The notes under the pieces: model-generated | The model's database searches: none | Told to the model about the DNA's origin: nothing | The model's input: only the letters and a program-made list of their open reading frames with translations | Assembly: GCF_900111405.1 (NCBI RefSeq) | Contig: NZ_FOHJ01000013.1 | Location: 1-64,000, forward strand | Reading direction: 5' to 3' | Source of the DNA: Salinibacillus kushneri | GTDB taxonomy: Bacteria > Bacillota > Bacilli > Bacillales > Alkalibacillaceae | DNA length: 64,000 bases | In this document: one piece after another, positions 8,177-17,563 of the stretch | Numbering within the stretch: the stretch's first letter is position 1 | Layout: every line of letters begins with the position of its first letter | Translations under genes and position numbers: made by a program

Positions 8177-8395
8177 ATGGCGATAATAATCAACATTGAT
8201 GTGATGCTGGCAAAAAGGAAAATGAGCGTAACGGAACTTTCAGAGAGGGTTGGAATCACGATGGCGAATCTTTCTATATTAAAAAATGGAAAGGCAAAAG
8301 CCATCAGGTTTTCCACTTTAGAGGCCATTTGTAAAGCTTTGGACTGTCAACCTGGAGATATTCTTGAATACCAAAGTGACATGGACATTGATTAA
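8177..8395 (+). CDS. small Xre-family HTH regulator (YozG-like)
   Basis: A 72-residue single-domain Cro/CI-type DNA-binding protein: LAKRKMSVTELSERVGITMANLSILKNGK is the helix-turn-helix and FSTLEAICKALDCQPGDILEY the family close. ATG 8177 is chosen over the in-frame GTG at 8168 because TGAGG lies six bases upstream. It probably binds the palindrome at 7625-7643 and controls its own operon, judging by paired yoaS-yozG loci in relatives. Confidence 0.85.
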   Translation: MAIIINIDVMLAKRKMSVTELSERVGITMANLSILKNGKAKAIRFSTLEAICKALDCQPGDILEYQSDMDID

Positions 8396-8446
8396 TAAGC
8401 TAAAGGAATTGCTTTAAATCGAATTTTATTAGAAGGGAATGCTTTT

Positions 8447-8881
8447 ATGAAAAGATTATGGGTTTTATCCATTACCGTTTTGTTCGTTATTCTTCTGTCG
8501 GCTTGTTCGGATAATGCAAGCGATGCAATGAAATCGAACAAGGATAATATGATTATAAATATAAAAAACAATGCGAATTTTGATTTTTACTCGATAGGAT
8601 TCAAAACCTATAAAAATGGAGAATTGAAAACCTCAGGCGGTGTCAGTTACGCTGATGGTTCTAAAATACAAAAAGGAGAATCTCTCAGGAAAGAATATAT
8701 TGACCAGAAAGATTTAAAATTAGAAGGTGAAGCATCATTTGAGGTTGTATTATTAGGTAAAGATCAAACAAATCAAGTACCTTTGAATACTGTTACACTT
8801 GAATTAACAACAAATAAGGAATACTTTTTTGAAATTACTGGTGAATCATCAGAGCAGGCAGAATTAAAAAGAGTAAAATAA
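8447..8881 (+). CDS. small lipoprotein, unknown function
   Basis: A 144-residue protein with a lipoprotein signal (MKRLWVLSITVLFVILLSAC; lipobox LSAC, cysteine at 20), so anchored on the outer face of the membrane. The mature part looks like one beta-sandwich domain (MIINIKNNANFDFYSIGFKT, VPLNTVTLELTTNKEYFFEI), similar in style to extracytoplasmic proteins found near stress genes. No family named. It follows the DUF2975/Xre pair by about 50 bases and may be in its operon. A terminator lies at 8990-9017. Confidence 0.65.
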   Translation: MKRLWVLSITVLFVILLSACSDNASDAMKSNKDNMIINIKNNANFDFYSIGFKTYKNGELKTSGGVSYADGSKIQKGESLRKEYIDQKDLKLEGEASFEVVLLGKDQTNQVPLNTVTLELTTNKEYFFEITGESSEQAELKRVK

Positions 8882-8989
8882 GTATAAGGGTATCTATTAA
8901 GCTGTTAAAATGACACTTAGGATTCCAGAAGAAAGCCGCCTGTTAAATGAAAGTAGGACTGACGAAATAAGTCCATTCAAGAGGATCAT

Positions 8990-9017
8990 AAAAGCCAACA
9001 CACAATTGTTGGCTTTT
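8990..9017. terminator. bidirectional terminator
   Basis: AAAAGCCAACA and TGTTGGCTTTT form an 11-bp stem with a 6-base loop, serving the convergent lipoprotein and AlaX-type genes. Confidence 0.8.
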
Positions 9018-9019
9018 AT

Positions 9020-10231
9020 TCATACAAAGTACCATGTATCTATTTTTTTTATCATTTCTTCTAATAAAGCATCTGAAGAAATAAGCTTGTTTCCTCCCCC
9101 TTGGGCAATCGTTTCACTTCCTCCGCCTTTACCATTTATTTTAGGTAACAAATCTGTAATAAATGCTTTCATATTGATACCAACATCTTCACTTCGCGCA
9201 CAAACCACTTGAAGCTTATCTTCCTTTTCGTTAACCATAAACACTAGCATATTGTCAGCTTTTTGCGTCACATTCCTGGCCAACTGCTGAAGCTCACCCA
9301 TTGGTCTGTTTGAATAAATTTCCTTGACCATTCGGCAGTTATTCCTTCTTTTTGCCTGATAAATCAGCTTATCTTCTTCCTGTAGTAGAAGCTCCTTTTT
9401 TAACTCGCTAATGGTTTTTTCCAGAATTTCTTGTTTATCTAATAAGCGTTTTGCGGCAGCTTCTAAATTCTCCTGAGGTGCCTTTAATAAAGGATTTAAA
9501 CCCTGTATGACTTGATGTTTTTCGTGTAGCTGTTTTCTCACTCTGTTTCCACATACAAAGTGAACACGAATCTTTTTCTTTTCCTTTTCCCAATGGAGAA
9601 TTTTAATAGAACTAACCTGACCCGTTCCTTTTGGATGTGTTCCACCACATCCGTTGTAATCATAGTCTGGAATAATAACAAGACGAATATTTTCATTTAC
9701 GGATATAGCCTTTCGTAATGGGAAATATCTTAGTTCATCTTGTGTTACCCACTTTGCTTCAATCGGTCGATTCTCAAGAATGATTACATTTGCTCTTTCC
9801 TCCACTTGGCTTGCTTCCTCTTCTAAAATTTTGGGAACATCAAGATCAATCGAACACACTTCTTTTCCCAAATGAAAGCTTACTGTTTTATATCCAAACA
9901 TGTCCTCAAATGCAGCTGATAATATATGCTGTCCGGCATGCTGCTGCATATGATCAAATCGTCGTTCCCAGTTTACCTCTCCATAGCATTCCTTCTCTTC
10001 CAGGGGACGATCGATATAGTGCCGAATCACTCCATCTACTTCTTCTACATCATAAACCTGTACATCATTAATAGTACCGGTATCATGTGGTTGTCCACCA
10101 CCTGTGGGATAAAAGGCTGTTTGCTTTAAAACAGCGTAGAAACATCCCAACTCATCTGTTTCGCATTGAAGAATTCGGCTAGAAAAAGACTGTATGTATG
10201 GATTCTGATAATATAATTTTTCTGTTGTCAT
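9020..10231 (-). CDS. AlaX-type alanyl-tRNA editing protein with a DHHA1 tail
   Basis: About 403 residues, a free-standing relative of the AlaRS editing and C-terminal domains. It probably hydrolyses Ser- or Gly-mischarged tRNA(Ala). The editing zinc site is visible as HAGQH (about residues 98-102) and GCGGTHPKGTG (Cys and His, about 194-202). The N-terminal TAFYPTGGGQPHDTG motif, a coiled-coil stretch (KQEILEKTISELKKELLLQ) and a glycine-rich DHHA1-like end (INGKGGGSETIAQGGG) follow. There is no aminoacylation domain. Start ATG 10231 with AAAGG upstream. The organism's alaRS must lie elsewhere. Confidence 0.85.
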   Translation of the reverse strand: MTTEKLYYQNPYIQSFSSRILQCETDELGCFYAVLKQTAFYPTGGGQPHDTGTINDVQVYDVEEVDGVIRHYIDRPLEEKECYGEVNWERRFDHMQQHAGQHILSAAFEDMFGYKTVSFHLGKEVCSIDLDVPKILEEEASQVEERANVIILENRPIEAKWVTQDELRYFPLRKAISVNENIRLVIIPDYDYNGCGGTHPKGTGQVSSIKILHWEKEKKKIRVHFVCGNRVRKQLHEKHQVIQGLNPLLKAPQENLEAAAKRLLDKQEILEKTISELKKELLLQEEDKLIYQAKRRNNCRMVKEIYSNRPMGELQQLARNVTQKADNMLVFMVNEKEDKLQVVCARSEDVGINMKAFITDLLPKINGKGGGSETIAQGGGNKLISSDALLEEMIKKIDTWYFV

Positions 10232-10391
10232 AATGATCACGCCTTTATTTGTATTTTACCTTAAGGTGTTTTAAACAAAGAGCATAAAATAGATATCGGA
10301 CATGTTAAAAGATAAAATTAAAAAATCAATCATCCAGAAGAAACCAAAAATAAGAAACAGCTATCATCTTAATTGTGGATTGTAATCCGTA

Positions 10392-10664
10392 TTATTTTGC
10401 CTCTTTTAGTTGGTCAATATATTCCTTCCCTTCAATTAAGGACAGGCCTAAAGTTTCCCGGGCTTTCTTTACTGCCTTTACTTCTTTTCCTTCTTTAATA
10501 AGCTCACGTAATTCTTCGTCGATTGGATTTTCTCCTATTCCGAATTGCTCTGTCAATTGCTTCAACGTATATTGTATACCTTTCACCCGACCTTCTAATT
10601 TGTTAACCTTTATCACTAAAAAAAGGACCATAACAAGTAAAAAACTTATCAGAGTGTATTCCAT
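10392..10664 (-). CDS. membrane-anchored protein with an L7/L12-like C-terminal segment
   Basis: A 90-residue protein: one N-terminal membrane helix (LISFLLVMVLFLVIKV), a short coiled-coil linker, then ELIKEGKEVKAVKKARETLG and LSLIEGKEYIDQL. The latter resembles the ribosomal protein L7/L12 C-terminal fold, which is why homologues are often annotated as ribosomal protein L7/L12. The membrane anchor makes a ribosomal role unlikely. Its function is unknown. Confidence 0.65.
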   Translation of the reverse strand: MEYTLISFLLVMVLFLVIKVNKLEGRVKGIQYTLKQLTEQFGIGENPIDEELRELIKEGKEVKAVKKARETLGLSLIEGKEYIDQLKEAK

Positions 10665-10852
10665 AGTGTCATCTTTCCTTCCTTAAAGGAATCAATAATA
10701 AAAAATCTTTTTAATTAGTTTGTGGTTTGTTTCTTTTTACAACTTTATACGATACCAAATACCAGTAAGATCAATAGATAACCCATTCCTAAAATTACTG
10801 ACAACATGAATATCTTAATCACGCCATAACAACTGAATGGAATATAAAGAAG

Positions 10853-10972
10853 TTAAAAAATCTTCTTACTTCGCTTGTTTTGTAAATAAATCGAAGTGAA
10901 TAGGGCAAAAGCCAAGCTCATCCCGATTAACATACTAATCCATACCATTCCATACAGAATGACTTGCTCCAT
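10853..10972 (-). CDS. 39-residue single-pass membrane peptide, tentative
   Basis: A short frame from ATG 10972 encodes MEQVILYGMVWISMLIGMSL followed by a basic tail (QNKRSKKIF), the layout of a small single-pass membrane protein. The ribosome binding site is weak. It sits upstream of the L7/L12-like gene on the same strand. A further 25-codon hydrophobic frame (GTG around 10827) lies between them but has no ribosome binding site and is not called. Confidence 0.35.
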   Translation of the reverse strand: MEQVILYGMVWISMLIGMSLAFALFTSIYLQNKRSKKIF

Positions 10973-11102
10973 CCCGCTTTTCCAATTATTTCTAGCAAGC
11001 TCCTTTATATTAATTTAACATTAAACAATCATCATGCAGTCTATTCTTAAACCGATTTTCGATTAAAAAACGTGAATTCAATCAAGTATTCACGTTTTAC
11101 AT

Positions 11103-13136
11103 TTACCGTTGTATTTTATTTGTCCGCTTCATCAACCATAAAAAATAAGGTGCACCAATCAAGGCCACTAACACACCAGAGGGAATTTCTTTTGGAACAA
11201 GCAGCGTACGGCTTAAAATATCCGCAATCGTCAGGAATATGGCTCCAGTAATCGCCGTTAATGGCAACAGTTGTTTATTTTTTGGACCGATCAAAATCCG
11301 GGATAAGTGTGGAGCAATTAATCCAACAAAACCGATTGTTCCAACTGTCGCTACACTCGCAGCCGCTAAAATGGTAGCTAACATTGCCATATAAAAGCGA
11401 GTGGATTTTACGCTTAATCCTAAACCTAATGCTGCCTCATCTCCAAGAGATAGAACATCCAGCTTTTTCATGTTCATAAACAGGATTGGTAGAATAATAA
11501 CAAATGGAAGTAGTAAATATTGAAATAGCTCCGCCCAGCCCTTCGCATATGTGCTGCCTGATAGCCAAGTTAACGCTGAAGCCACTCCCATATCCGCTTC
11601 TACGACTAAAATTTGAATGATTGAGGAACCAAATGCCGAAACCCCAATTCCAAGTAATGCCACAACAGACGGCTGAAAATGTGATTTAAGTGAAAAGAAC
11701 ATAATCAGTAAGAATGCAAGAATAGCTCCAATAAACGCTCCAACCGGAATAAAGAAAGCTGGTAGACTAAAGACATAAAGAACAAGCAGGGCACCGACAC
11801 CTGCTCCCGATGTAATTCCAATCACAGATGGATCAGCTAAAGGATTTCTCAGAATCCCTTGTAAAACAAGACCTGCTATCGCTAACCCCGCTCCACTTAT
11901 AGCTGCTACCAGTATTCTTGGCATGCGTAAATCAAAAATCAGATTACGCATAAACTCGTTACTGTTTCCTAAGATTACATCGATCGTTACACCGATTTCC
12001 ACACCATAATTCCCCGTTGATATACCAATAAAAATCGCGATGACCAATAAGAACAATAATGACGTAAATAACCATTTAGGAGAAATCGGCAACTGAACCT
12101 GTCCTGCCGATACCGCCCCTTTTTCACTGGAATTGGCCCGAAATTTTCGGACGACCAGAATAATTAACCATGGAGATCCAATTAAAGCCGTCACCGCACC
12201 AACCGGAAGTTCAGAAAATGAATCATCTAAAATTCGCGCTAATACATCAGCTCCAATTAAAACGTTTGCTCCCCATAAAAAGGCCGCTGGAAGTAAAAGG
12301 TTATGATTACGGTAACCAATTAATTTCACTAAGTGGGGGGCAATAAGACCTACAAATCCAATCGGGCCGACAACACTTACAGTAACAGCGGTTAAAAAGA
12401 CTGCGTTTACTAAAGCAAATAGCTTCACCCGATTAACATTTTGCCCCAGTGAAGTCGATACTTCCTCTCCTAGTCGCAAAATATCAAGCTTTTTAGCCAT
12501 TAATAATAGAATGACAAAGCTAACAATAACAAGAGGCAAAGCAAATTGTACACCGGACCAATTATTTTGTACGAGTGATCCTGCCCCCCATAAAAACAGC
12601 CCGCTTGTTTCATATTCGTAAAAAATTTGAATGACGGATGTAAAGGAGGAAAACATGATGCTGACCACCATACCTGCTAAAACCATCTTGACGGGCGTGG
12701 TAGTCGAGCCCGCACCTGAGAGAGCATAGACTAAAAAAGCTGTCGCTAGTCCCCCTAGCATCGCTACAAGCAACCCGTTTGCTCCTAAAGCTGCAGGGAA
12801 AAAGACCGTAGCAAAAACGACAGCAAAGTACGTTCCAGAGTGAATCCCTAATGTACTTGCTGAAGCCAGTGGGTTTTTTGTAACCGTTTGGAGAATCACA
12901 CCCGAAACCGCAAGTGCTCCCCCTGCTAATATGCCAATCACAACGCGGGGCATACGCAAATAACGCACGGTATGGTGTTCAATGATATCCTGTGGGGAAA
13001 AAATCGATTCAAGTACAGTCGAGATCGCTATATGTACATTTCCCTGATTAATATGTATAAATATGAGTAAAAATAAAACGGCGGCTCCCCCTCCAAAGGT
13101 GAGAACCGCTTTTATCCATTTATTTGAATCAGGCAT
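11103..13136 (-). CDS. fused two-domain FecCD siderophore permease
   Basis: A 677-residue inner-membrane permease for an iron-siderophore ABC importer. It is two FecCD units in one chain (about 1-340 and 350-677), each with the RMPR(V/I) motif (YLRMPRVVIGILAGGALAVS; LRMPRILVAAISGAGLAIAG) and a VGFVGLIAPH(L) coupling loop for the ATPase. About 20 membrane helices are expected. This matches the E. coli FhuB design; many Bacillus importers use two separate proteins. It starts five bases after the binding-protein stop, so the two are one operon. No ATPase gene follows, so a shared ATPase is needed. Confidence 0.92.
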   Translation of the reverse strand: MPDSNKWIKAVLTFGGGAAVLFLLIFIHINQGNVHIAISTVLESIFSPQDIIEHHTVRYLRMPRVVIGILAGGALAVSGVILQTVTKNPLASASTLGIHSGTYFAVVFATVFFPAALGANGLLVAMLGGLATAFLVYALSGAGSTTTPVKMVLAGMVVSIMFSSFTSVIQIFYEYETSGLFLWGAGSLVQNNWSGVQFALPLVIVSFVILLLMAKKLDILRLGEEVSTSLGQNVNRVKLFALVNAVFLTAVTVSVVGPIGFVGLIAPHLVKLIGYRNHNLLLPAAFLWGANVLIGADVLARILDDSFSELPVGAVTALIGSPWLIILVVRKFRANSSEKGAVSAGQVQLPISPKWLFTSLLFLLVIAIFIGISTGNYGVEIGVTIDVILGNSNEFMRNLIFDLRMPRILVAAISGAGLAIAGLVLQGILRNPLADPSVIGITSGAGVGALLVLYVFSLPAFFIPVGAFIGAILAFLLIMFFSLKSHFQPSVVALLGIGVSAFGSSIIQILVVEADMGVASALTWLSGSTYAKGWAELFQYLLLPFVIILPILFMNMKKLDVLSLGDEAALGLGLSVKSTRFYMAMLATILAAASVATVGTIGFVGLIAPHLSRILIGPKNKQLLPLTAITGAIFLTIADILSRTLLVPKEIPSGVLVALIGAPYFLWLMKRTNKIQR

Positions 13137-13141
13137 TTACA

Positions 13142-14152
13142 TCACTTCTTTTCTAACATGACATTGGTGATTTGGCTGGCGAATGTTTCGGCAGATAGCG
13201 GGCCACCAAATGTCCACGTATCTCCTGGTAATTGATAAAGTCTGTCATTCTTTACAAAATCAAGATTTTCCCAGGCTGGATTACCGCTTAATTGATTTTC
13301 AAACACATTATCGTCTTCCTGAACAATATAAAAGAAATGGGCATTCTGGAAGTTTTGCAGTGCTTCTACATCCGTCTGCTTATAACCATACAACTCCCAA
13401 TCAGTCTCATCATAAGCATTTTGTAAGCCAAGCTTCTCCATTATTTGGGTTGCCATTCCATTGTCCGTAAACAGACGAATCGTAGGAGTGTTCTGTCCGC
13501 TATAGGCTTGTGTTAACACAAAAGGTGTATTATCAAAGCCGTTATCGACCAGTTTCTGTTTGGACTCTTCAAATGTATCCTCCATATTAGCTAAAACCTC
13601 TTCAGCCTTATCCTCTTTGCCCATTACCTTGGCAATTTTGTTGAAGGTACTATTCATCTCCTGATATTGATCCCCTTGCCCTTTTTCAGGATAAGGGTTA
13701 AAGGCTAATGTTGGTGCAATCGATTCTAAATCTTCCATAATCGCATCATGTCTGTAACTTGCCGTAATAATCAAATCGGGGTTTAAACGTGAAATCGCTT
13801 CAAGATTCGGCTCCTGGCGAGTTCCAACATCTTTAACTTTATCAGATAACTTCGGTTCAATATTTACCCAATTATGATAACCTTCAATGTCTGCCATTCC
13901 TACTGGCTCAACACCTAAAGCCAATAAATCTTCTGCATAGACCCACTCAAGTACGACAACTCGTTTTGGAGTCCCTTCAATCGTTTTCTTATCATAAACA
14001 TCTTCAATTGTAACAGAAGCCTGTTCATTTGTAGAGTCTGATTCGTCTTTATTCTGATTGGCCTTCGAATCATCCTCTTGATTTTCTGTATTTCCACATG
14101 CTGCTAAAACAAGCACAAGACCCGTTACCAGAACTAAAAAGAACTTTTTCAC
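13142..14152 (-). CDS. iron-siderophore substrate-binding lipoprotein
   Basis: A 336-residue ABC-importer binding lipoprotein (signal ending LVLVLAACGN, cysteine about 19), then an acidic Asn/Glu/Asp linker and a two-lobe periplasmic-binding fold of the FecB/FepB class (PKRVVVLEWVYAEDLLALGV, SRLNPDLIITASYRHD, QLPGDTWTFGGPLSAETFA). It should capture a ferric siderophore and deliver it to the fused permease downstream. A good Fur-box match lies about 130 bases upstream, so iron repression is expected. The siderophore cannot be deduced from sequence. Confidence 0.9.
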   Translation of the reverse strand: MKKFFLVLVTGLVLVLAACGNTENQEDDSKANQNKDESDSTNEQASVTIEDVYDKKTIEGTPKRVVVLEWVYAEDLLALGVEPVGMADIEGYHNWVNIEPKLSDKVKDVGTRQEPNLEAISRLNPDLIITASYRHDAIMEDLESIAPTLAFNPYPEKGQGDQYQEMNSTFNKIAKVMGKEDKAEEVLANMEDTFEESKQKLVDNGFDNTPFVLTQAYSGQNTPTIRLFTDNGMATQIMEKLGLQNAYDETDWELYGYKQTDVEALQNFQNAHFFYIVQEDDNVFENQLSGNPAWENLDFVKNDRLYQLPGDTWTFGGPLSAETFASQITNVMLEKK

Positions 14153-14284
14153 CTCGTACTCCTCCCTCTATATGTAATTTTCTAGTTGTAAATACCCCAT
14201 TTAACATGTGATAATCTGTCAATCAACAACTAATTCACGGAATATTCTAACTAATTGAAAAAGATTATCAATTAACTAATCAAT

Positions 14285-14303
14285 GATAATGATAATTATA
14301 TTC
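14285..14303 (-). promoter_or_regulatory. candidate Fur box
   Basis: GATAATGATAATTATATTC matches the GATAATGATAATCATTATC consensus at about 15 of 19 positions and lies upstream of the siderophore-binding protein gene. The rest of the 520-base gap to katA holds only the katA terminator. Confidence 0.7.
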
Positions 14304-14600
14304 AATTAGAAAGTCAACTGGAAGTTTATAATTTTTCATCAATTTTGAAACATCTTTTCGTTTAGCTAGTATTTATTATCGTATCGTTTGGCTATATTAG
14401 AGTCTATGAAATTTTATTTTGCTATTTTGCGGAAAATATTAACCAAGTAGCGTTATTTTATTTACTGCCAACACATATTTATTTGTCAGCACCTCCATTG
14501 TTTGCCGTAAATATCGATTTATTGTGCTGCAATCAACCATTTCTTTGCCAAACTGCTACCTTACTAGTACGCCTCACCTGTCCCACTGCGACCTAATACA

Positions 14601-14630
14601 AAAAAACCGCCCCATTAAGGACGGTTTTTC
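14601..14630 (-). terminator. katA terminator
   Basis: AAAAACCG and CGGTTTTT arms with a short imperfect extension; the T-rich tail is on the minus strand, 45 bases past the katA stop. Confidence 0.75.
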
Positions 14631-14674
14631 TGAGAATGAGATTGAGAGATGAAAAGCGAAATCTAATTCTTAAA

Positions 14675-16132
14675 TTATTTTACACCTTCTGGTACAGCAA
14701 CGCCTAGTCCTTCAGCAACACGGCGGCCATACTCTGGATCACACTTATAGAAGTTTTGAACTTGACGTTCTTTTACTTCTTGACGAACAGGGTTCATAAA
14801 ATCAACAACTGTTTCTATTAGACGATCTTTTTCTTCATCAGACATAAGACGGAATAAATCGCCAGCCTGTTGATAATGATCTTCATCATCGTAACCAACA
14901 GCTTCAGCAAAACCATTTACCTCATAGGAAGCTGGTTTCGCTTCAGGTACTTCTTTTGGTCCATTAAGACTATTAGGTTCATAGTTTGGTGCACCACCGT
15001 TATTTCCGTCGAAACGTAGGTAACCATCACGCTGATAGTTATTTACTTCTACTTTTGGACGGTTAACTGGAAGTGCAGTATGGTTTGCACCAATACGATA
15101 ACGATGTGCATCTGCATAAGAGAACAAACGGCCTTGTAGCATCTTATCAGGAGAAGCACTGATTCCAGGTACAAAGTTTCCTGGTGAGAATGCTGCTTGT
15201 TCTACTTCTGCAAAGTAGTTTTCAGGGTTTTTATTAAGAGTCATGCGACCTACTTCAATTAATGGATAATCTTTATGTGACCAAGTCTTCGTTACATCAA
15301 ATGGATTGAAACGATATGTCTTCGCATCCTCTTCAGGCATAATTTGTACATAAAGCGTCCAAGAAGGATAATCACCTTTTTCAATGGCATTGTAAAGATC
15401 TTCAATGTGGTAGTCTGGGTTTTCACCAGCCATTTTATCCGCTACATCATTGGTTAGGTTTTTAATGCCTTGATCAGTCTTGAAGTGGTATTTAACCCAT
15501 ACAGACTCTCCTTCATCATTGGTCCATCTGAATGTATGACTTCCATAACCATTCATATGACGCCATGTAGCAGGAATACCACGATCACCCATTAAATATG
15601 TTACCTGGTGCAAGGATTCAGGTGATAGAGACCAGAAATCCCATACAGCGTCAGGGTCTTTTAAGTGTGTTCTTGGGTTACGCTTTTGCGTATGGATAAA
15701 GTCTGGGAATTTAATGGCATCGCGAATGAAGAAGATTGGTGTGTTGTTACCAACTAAGTCATAGTTTCCTTCATTCGTATAGAATTTCACTGCAAAACCA
15801 CGTGGGTCGCGTACAGTGTCAGCAGAGCCAAGCTCACCCGCAACAGTTGAGAAACGAATAAACATGTCTGTTTTCTTACCAACTTCGGATAAGAAATCAG
15901 CTTTTGTGTATTTAGATACGTCGTTGGTTACTTCAAATGTACCATAAGCTCCTCCACCCTTGGCGTGTACAACACGCTCAGGTACACGTTCACGGTTAAA
16001 ATGAGCCAGTTTTTCCAGCAAATGAACGTCCTGGATAAGTGTTGGGCCTTGCGCTCCTGCTGTTTGTGAGTTCTGGTTGTCTGATACTGGGGTACCAGTA
16101 CTCGTCGTTAAGTATTTTTTGTCTTGAGCCAT
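14675..16132 (-). CDS. katA: haem catalase
   Basis: A 485-residue monofunctional small-subunit catalase: 2 H2O2 to 2 H2O and O2. The distal His lies in [12 protein letters not shown], the Asn in [12 protein letters not shown], and the proximal haem Tyr in [14 protein letters not shown]. Length and the N-terminus ([15 protein letters not shown]) match vegetative KatA of Bacillaceae. GAGGTG precedes the ATG at 16132. A perfect PerR box and a good sigma-A promoter lie upstream, so peroxide induction is expected. An Mn catalase lies 7 kb away, giving two chemically different peroxide sinks. Confidence 0.96.
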   Translation of the reverse strand: MAQDKKYLTTSTGTPVSDNQNSQTAGAQGPTLIQDVHLLEKLAHFNRERVPERVVHAKGGGAYGTFEVTNDVSKYTKADFLSEVGKKTDMFIRFSTVAGELGSADTVRDPRGFAVKFYTNEGNYDLVGNNTPIFFIRDAIKFPDFIHTQKRNPRTHLKDPDAVWDFWSLSPESLHQVTYLMGDRGIPATWRHMNGYGSHTFRWTNDEGESVWVKYHFKTDQGIKNLTNDVADKMAGENPDYHIEDLYNAIEKGDYPSWTLYVQIMPEEDAKTYRFNPFDVTKTWSHKDYPLIEVGRMTLNKNPENYFAEVEQAAFSPGNFVPGISASPDKMLQGRLFSYADAHRYRIGANHTALPVNRPKVEVNNYQRDGYLRFDGNNGGAPNYEPNSLNGPKEVPEAKPASYEVNGFAEAVGYDDEDHYQQAGDLFRLMSDEEKDRLIETVVDFMNPVRQEVKERQVQNFYKCDPEYGRRVAEGLGVAVPEGVK

Positions 16133-16174
16133 TCTTTAATCACCTCATATTTTCAAAGATTTTACCCACTTAAA

Positions 16175-16202
16175 ATTATAATATATATAGGTTTATAGTC
16201 AA
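16175..16202 (-). promoter_or_regulatory. katA sigma-A promoter
   Basis: Minus strand TTGACT (16197-16202), 16-base spacer, TATAAT (16175-16180), about 45 bases upstream of the katA start codon. Confidence 0.7.
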
Positions 16203-16209
16203 TACTTTT

Positions 16210-16224
16210 TTATAATTATTATAA
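16210..16224 (-). promoter_or_regulatory. PerR box of katA
   Basis: TTATAATTATTATAA is an exact 7-1-7 palindrome matching the PerR consensus TTATAATNATTATAA. It lies just upstream of the -35 element. The 230 bases beyond it, up to the patatin gene, hold nothing I can identify. Confidence 0.85.
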
Positions 16225-16456
16225 ATAACTTATGAGCATTTCCTAAAATATATCTAAGATAAGTGTTGCGGATTTCTGCCAAAAAGGAATCGTCAGTACA
16301 TTTTTACTGTACAAAATGTAAGAGAGATTATCAATTAATAGGAACTAAATAAAAATATACTTCAGTTTCTTTATGTATCATTATAAAACTAAGAGAGAAT
16401 AGATTTCTAATAAAATGCTTATGCAAGTTTCATGGATTTAGGACATAAAACGATTA

Positions 16457-17293
16457 TTAGCAGGAAAATGTTTCAATTAAATTGTCCATTCGCTCTTTTG
16501 TATGAGAGTATCCTAGTTCAACACAGCGAGAAATTTGTTTAAAATCAAACAATCCTACATCCCCTAAATCTGGTTTTAAACACATAGTGGCTTTTGTATA
16601 ATCTTCTCTCATTTGAGCCTCTAATAAAATATTCATGGACTGGTTTAATATCGTTGACATATCATCATAAGGTTCCGTATTCGAAAATGTTGAGATAGGA
16701 TCAATGGCTAATACCTTCTCAGCGCCCAACCCTTTAACAATATCAACCGGACAATTTTTTAGCATTCCGCCATCAATTAAAATGTAATCATTCCAACGCA
16801 CAGGCTGATACATAATTGGAATTGAAGCACTTGCTCTTACTCCTCTATCAATAGGCATATCTAATAGTGTTTCAAAGTCTTTTATAAGATGAGAGCTAAT
16901 CACGATTGTTTGCTGACTTCTAAGGTCTGTAGTCGATACAGCACAAGGGATTTGGCAAGCTGAAAAAGTATCATCTCCTGTCAACTGATGAATAAGTGAC
17001 TGCAGCTTTTCCCCCTTTACTCCTCCATCTAAATTCCGATGAAAGAAGAGAAAACGGCGACTAATCCCCTTCCAATCAACATCTATATGCGAGTTACTCA
17101 GCTGTTGAAGCTGAATTTCAATCTGACAGGGTGTATATCCATATGCATAAAGAGCAGCTACAATGGCACCTGCACTCGTTCCAGCAATATGACTAATTTG
17201 AATGCCTTCTTCTTCTAATGCCTTTAAAACACCTATACATGCAAATTTAGGTACAGCCCCACCAGAAAGCGCAACACCTATTTTCATTTTCAT
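16457..17293 (-). CDS. patatin-like phospholipase with an altered oxyanion loop
   Basis: A 278-residue RssA/NTE-type patatin hydrolase. The Ser of the Ser-Asp dyad is in GTSAGA (about residue 40) and the Asp in IDGGMLKNCPV (about 172). The glycine-rich oxyanion loop, normally GGGxxG or GSGGARG, here reads ALSGGAVPKFACIGVLKAL, with fewer glycines and no arginine. Either a variant with changed substrate range or reduced activity. The protein is soluble with no signal peptide. AAAGGAGG precedes the ATG. A strong hairpin lies just upstream at 17314-17349. Confidence 0.85.
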   Translation of the reverse strand: MKMKIGVALSGGAVPKFACIGVLKALEEEGIQISHIAGTSAGAIVAALYAYGYTPCQIEIQLQQLSNSHIDVDWKGISRRFLFFHRNLDGGVKGEKLQSLIHQLTGDDTFSACQIPCAVSTTDLRSQQTIVISSHLIKDFETLLDMPIDRGVRASASIPIMYQPVRWNDYILIDGGMLKNCPVDIVKGLGAEKVLAIDPISTFSNTEPYDDMSTILNQSMNILLEAQMREDYTKATMCLKPDLGDVGLFDFKQISRCVELGYSHTKERMDNLIETFSC

Positions 17294-17313
17294 CCCTCCT
17301 TTACATCACTACT

Positions 17314-17349
17314 AAAAAAGCTAAGCATATACATATGCTTAGCTTTTTT
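17314..17349. terminator. strong bidirectional-type hairpin
   Basis: AAAAAAGCTAAGCATAT and ATGCTTAGCTTTTTT form a long stem with a T tract. On the minus strand it lies between a small gene remnant (17358-17455) and the patatin start, so it terminates that remnant's transcript or attenuates the patatin mRNA. Confidence 0.7.
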
Positions 17350-17357
17350 AGGTATTT

Positions 17358-17455
17358 TTAGTTTTGTAATACAGTTTCATACATCCTTGTAATCATTCTC
17401 CTTAATAAATGCATCCGTTACGGTGTACAGATAATCCTGGATCTTTGATTCCCAC
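17358..17455 (-). pseudogene. possible small-gene remnant, frameshifted twice
   Basis: A GTG at 17455 with AAGGAG nine bases upstream opens MGIKD. The adjacent frame then reads QDYLYTVTDAFIKENDYKDV, and the original frame class resumes with YETVLQN and a stop at 17358-17360. The pieces make sense together as a short helical protein of about 32 residues. Two one-base shifts would be required, so this is either a decayed gene or coincidence. The terminator hairpin directly downstream supports a transcribed unit. Confidence 0.3.
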
Positions 17456-17563
17456 TAAATATTTCTCCTTTTGTTCTCTCTGCTATATATACACATTTTT
17501 TACCACACAATTACATGTTTGATGTGTAATGGGAAACCTATAGTTTATAGGGAGGAATTTAAT

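Noticed and set aside
10780-10830. 25-codon hydrophobic frame upstream of the L7/L12-like gene
   Set aside because: Hydrophobic but without a ribosome binding site; too short to support.
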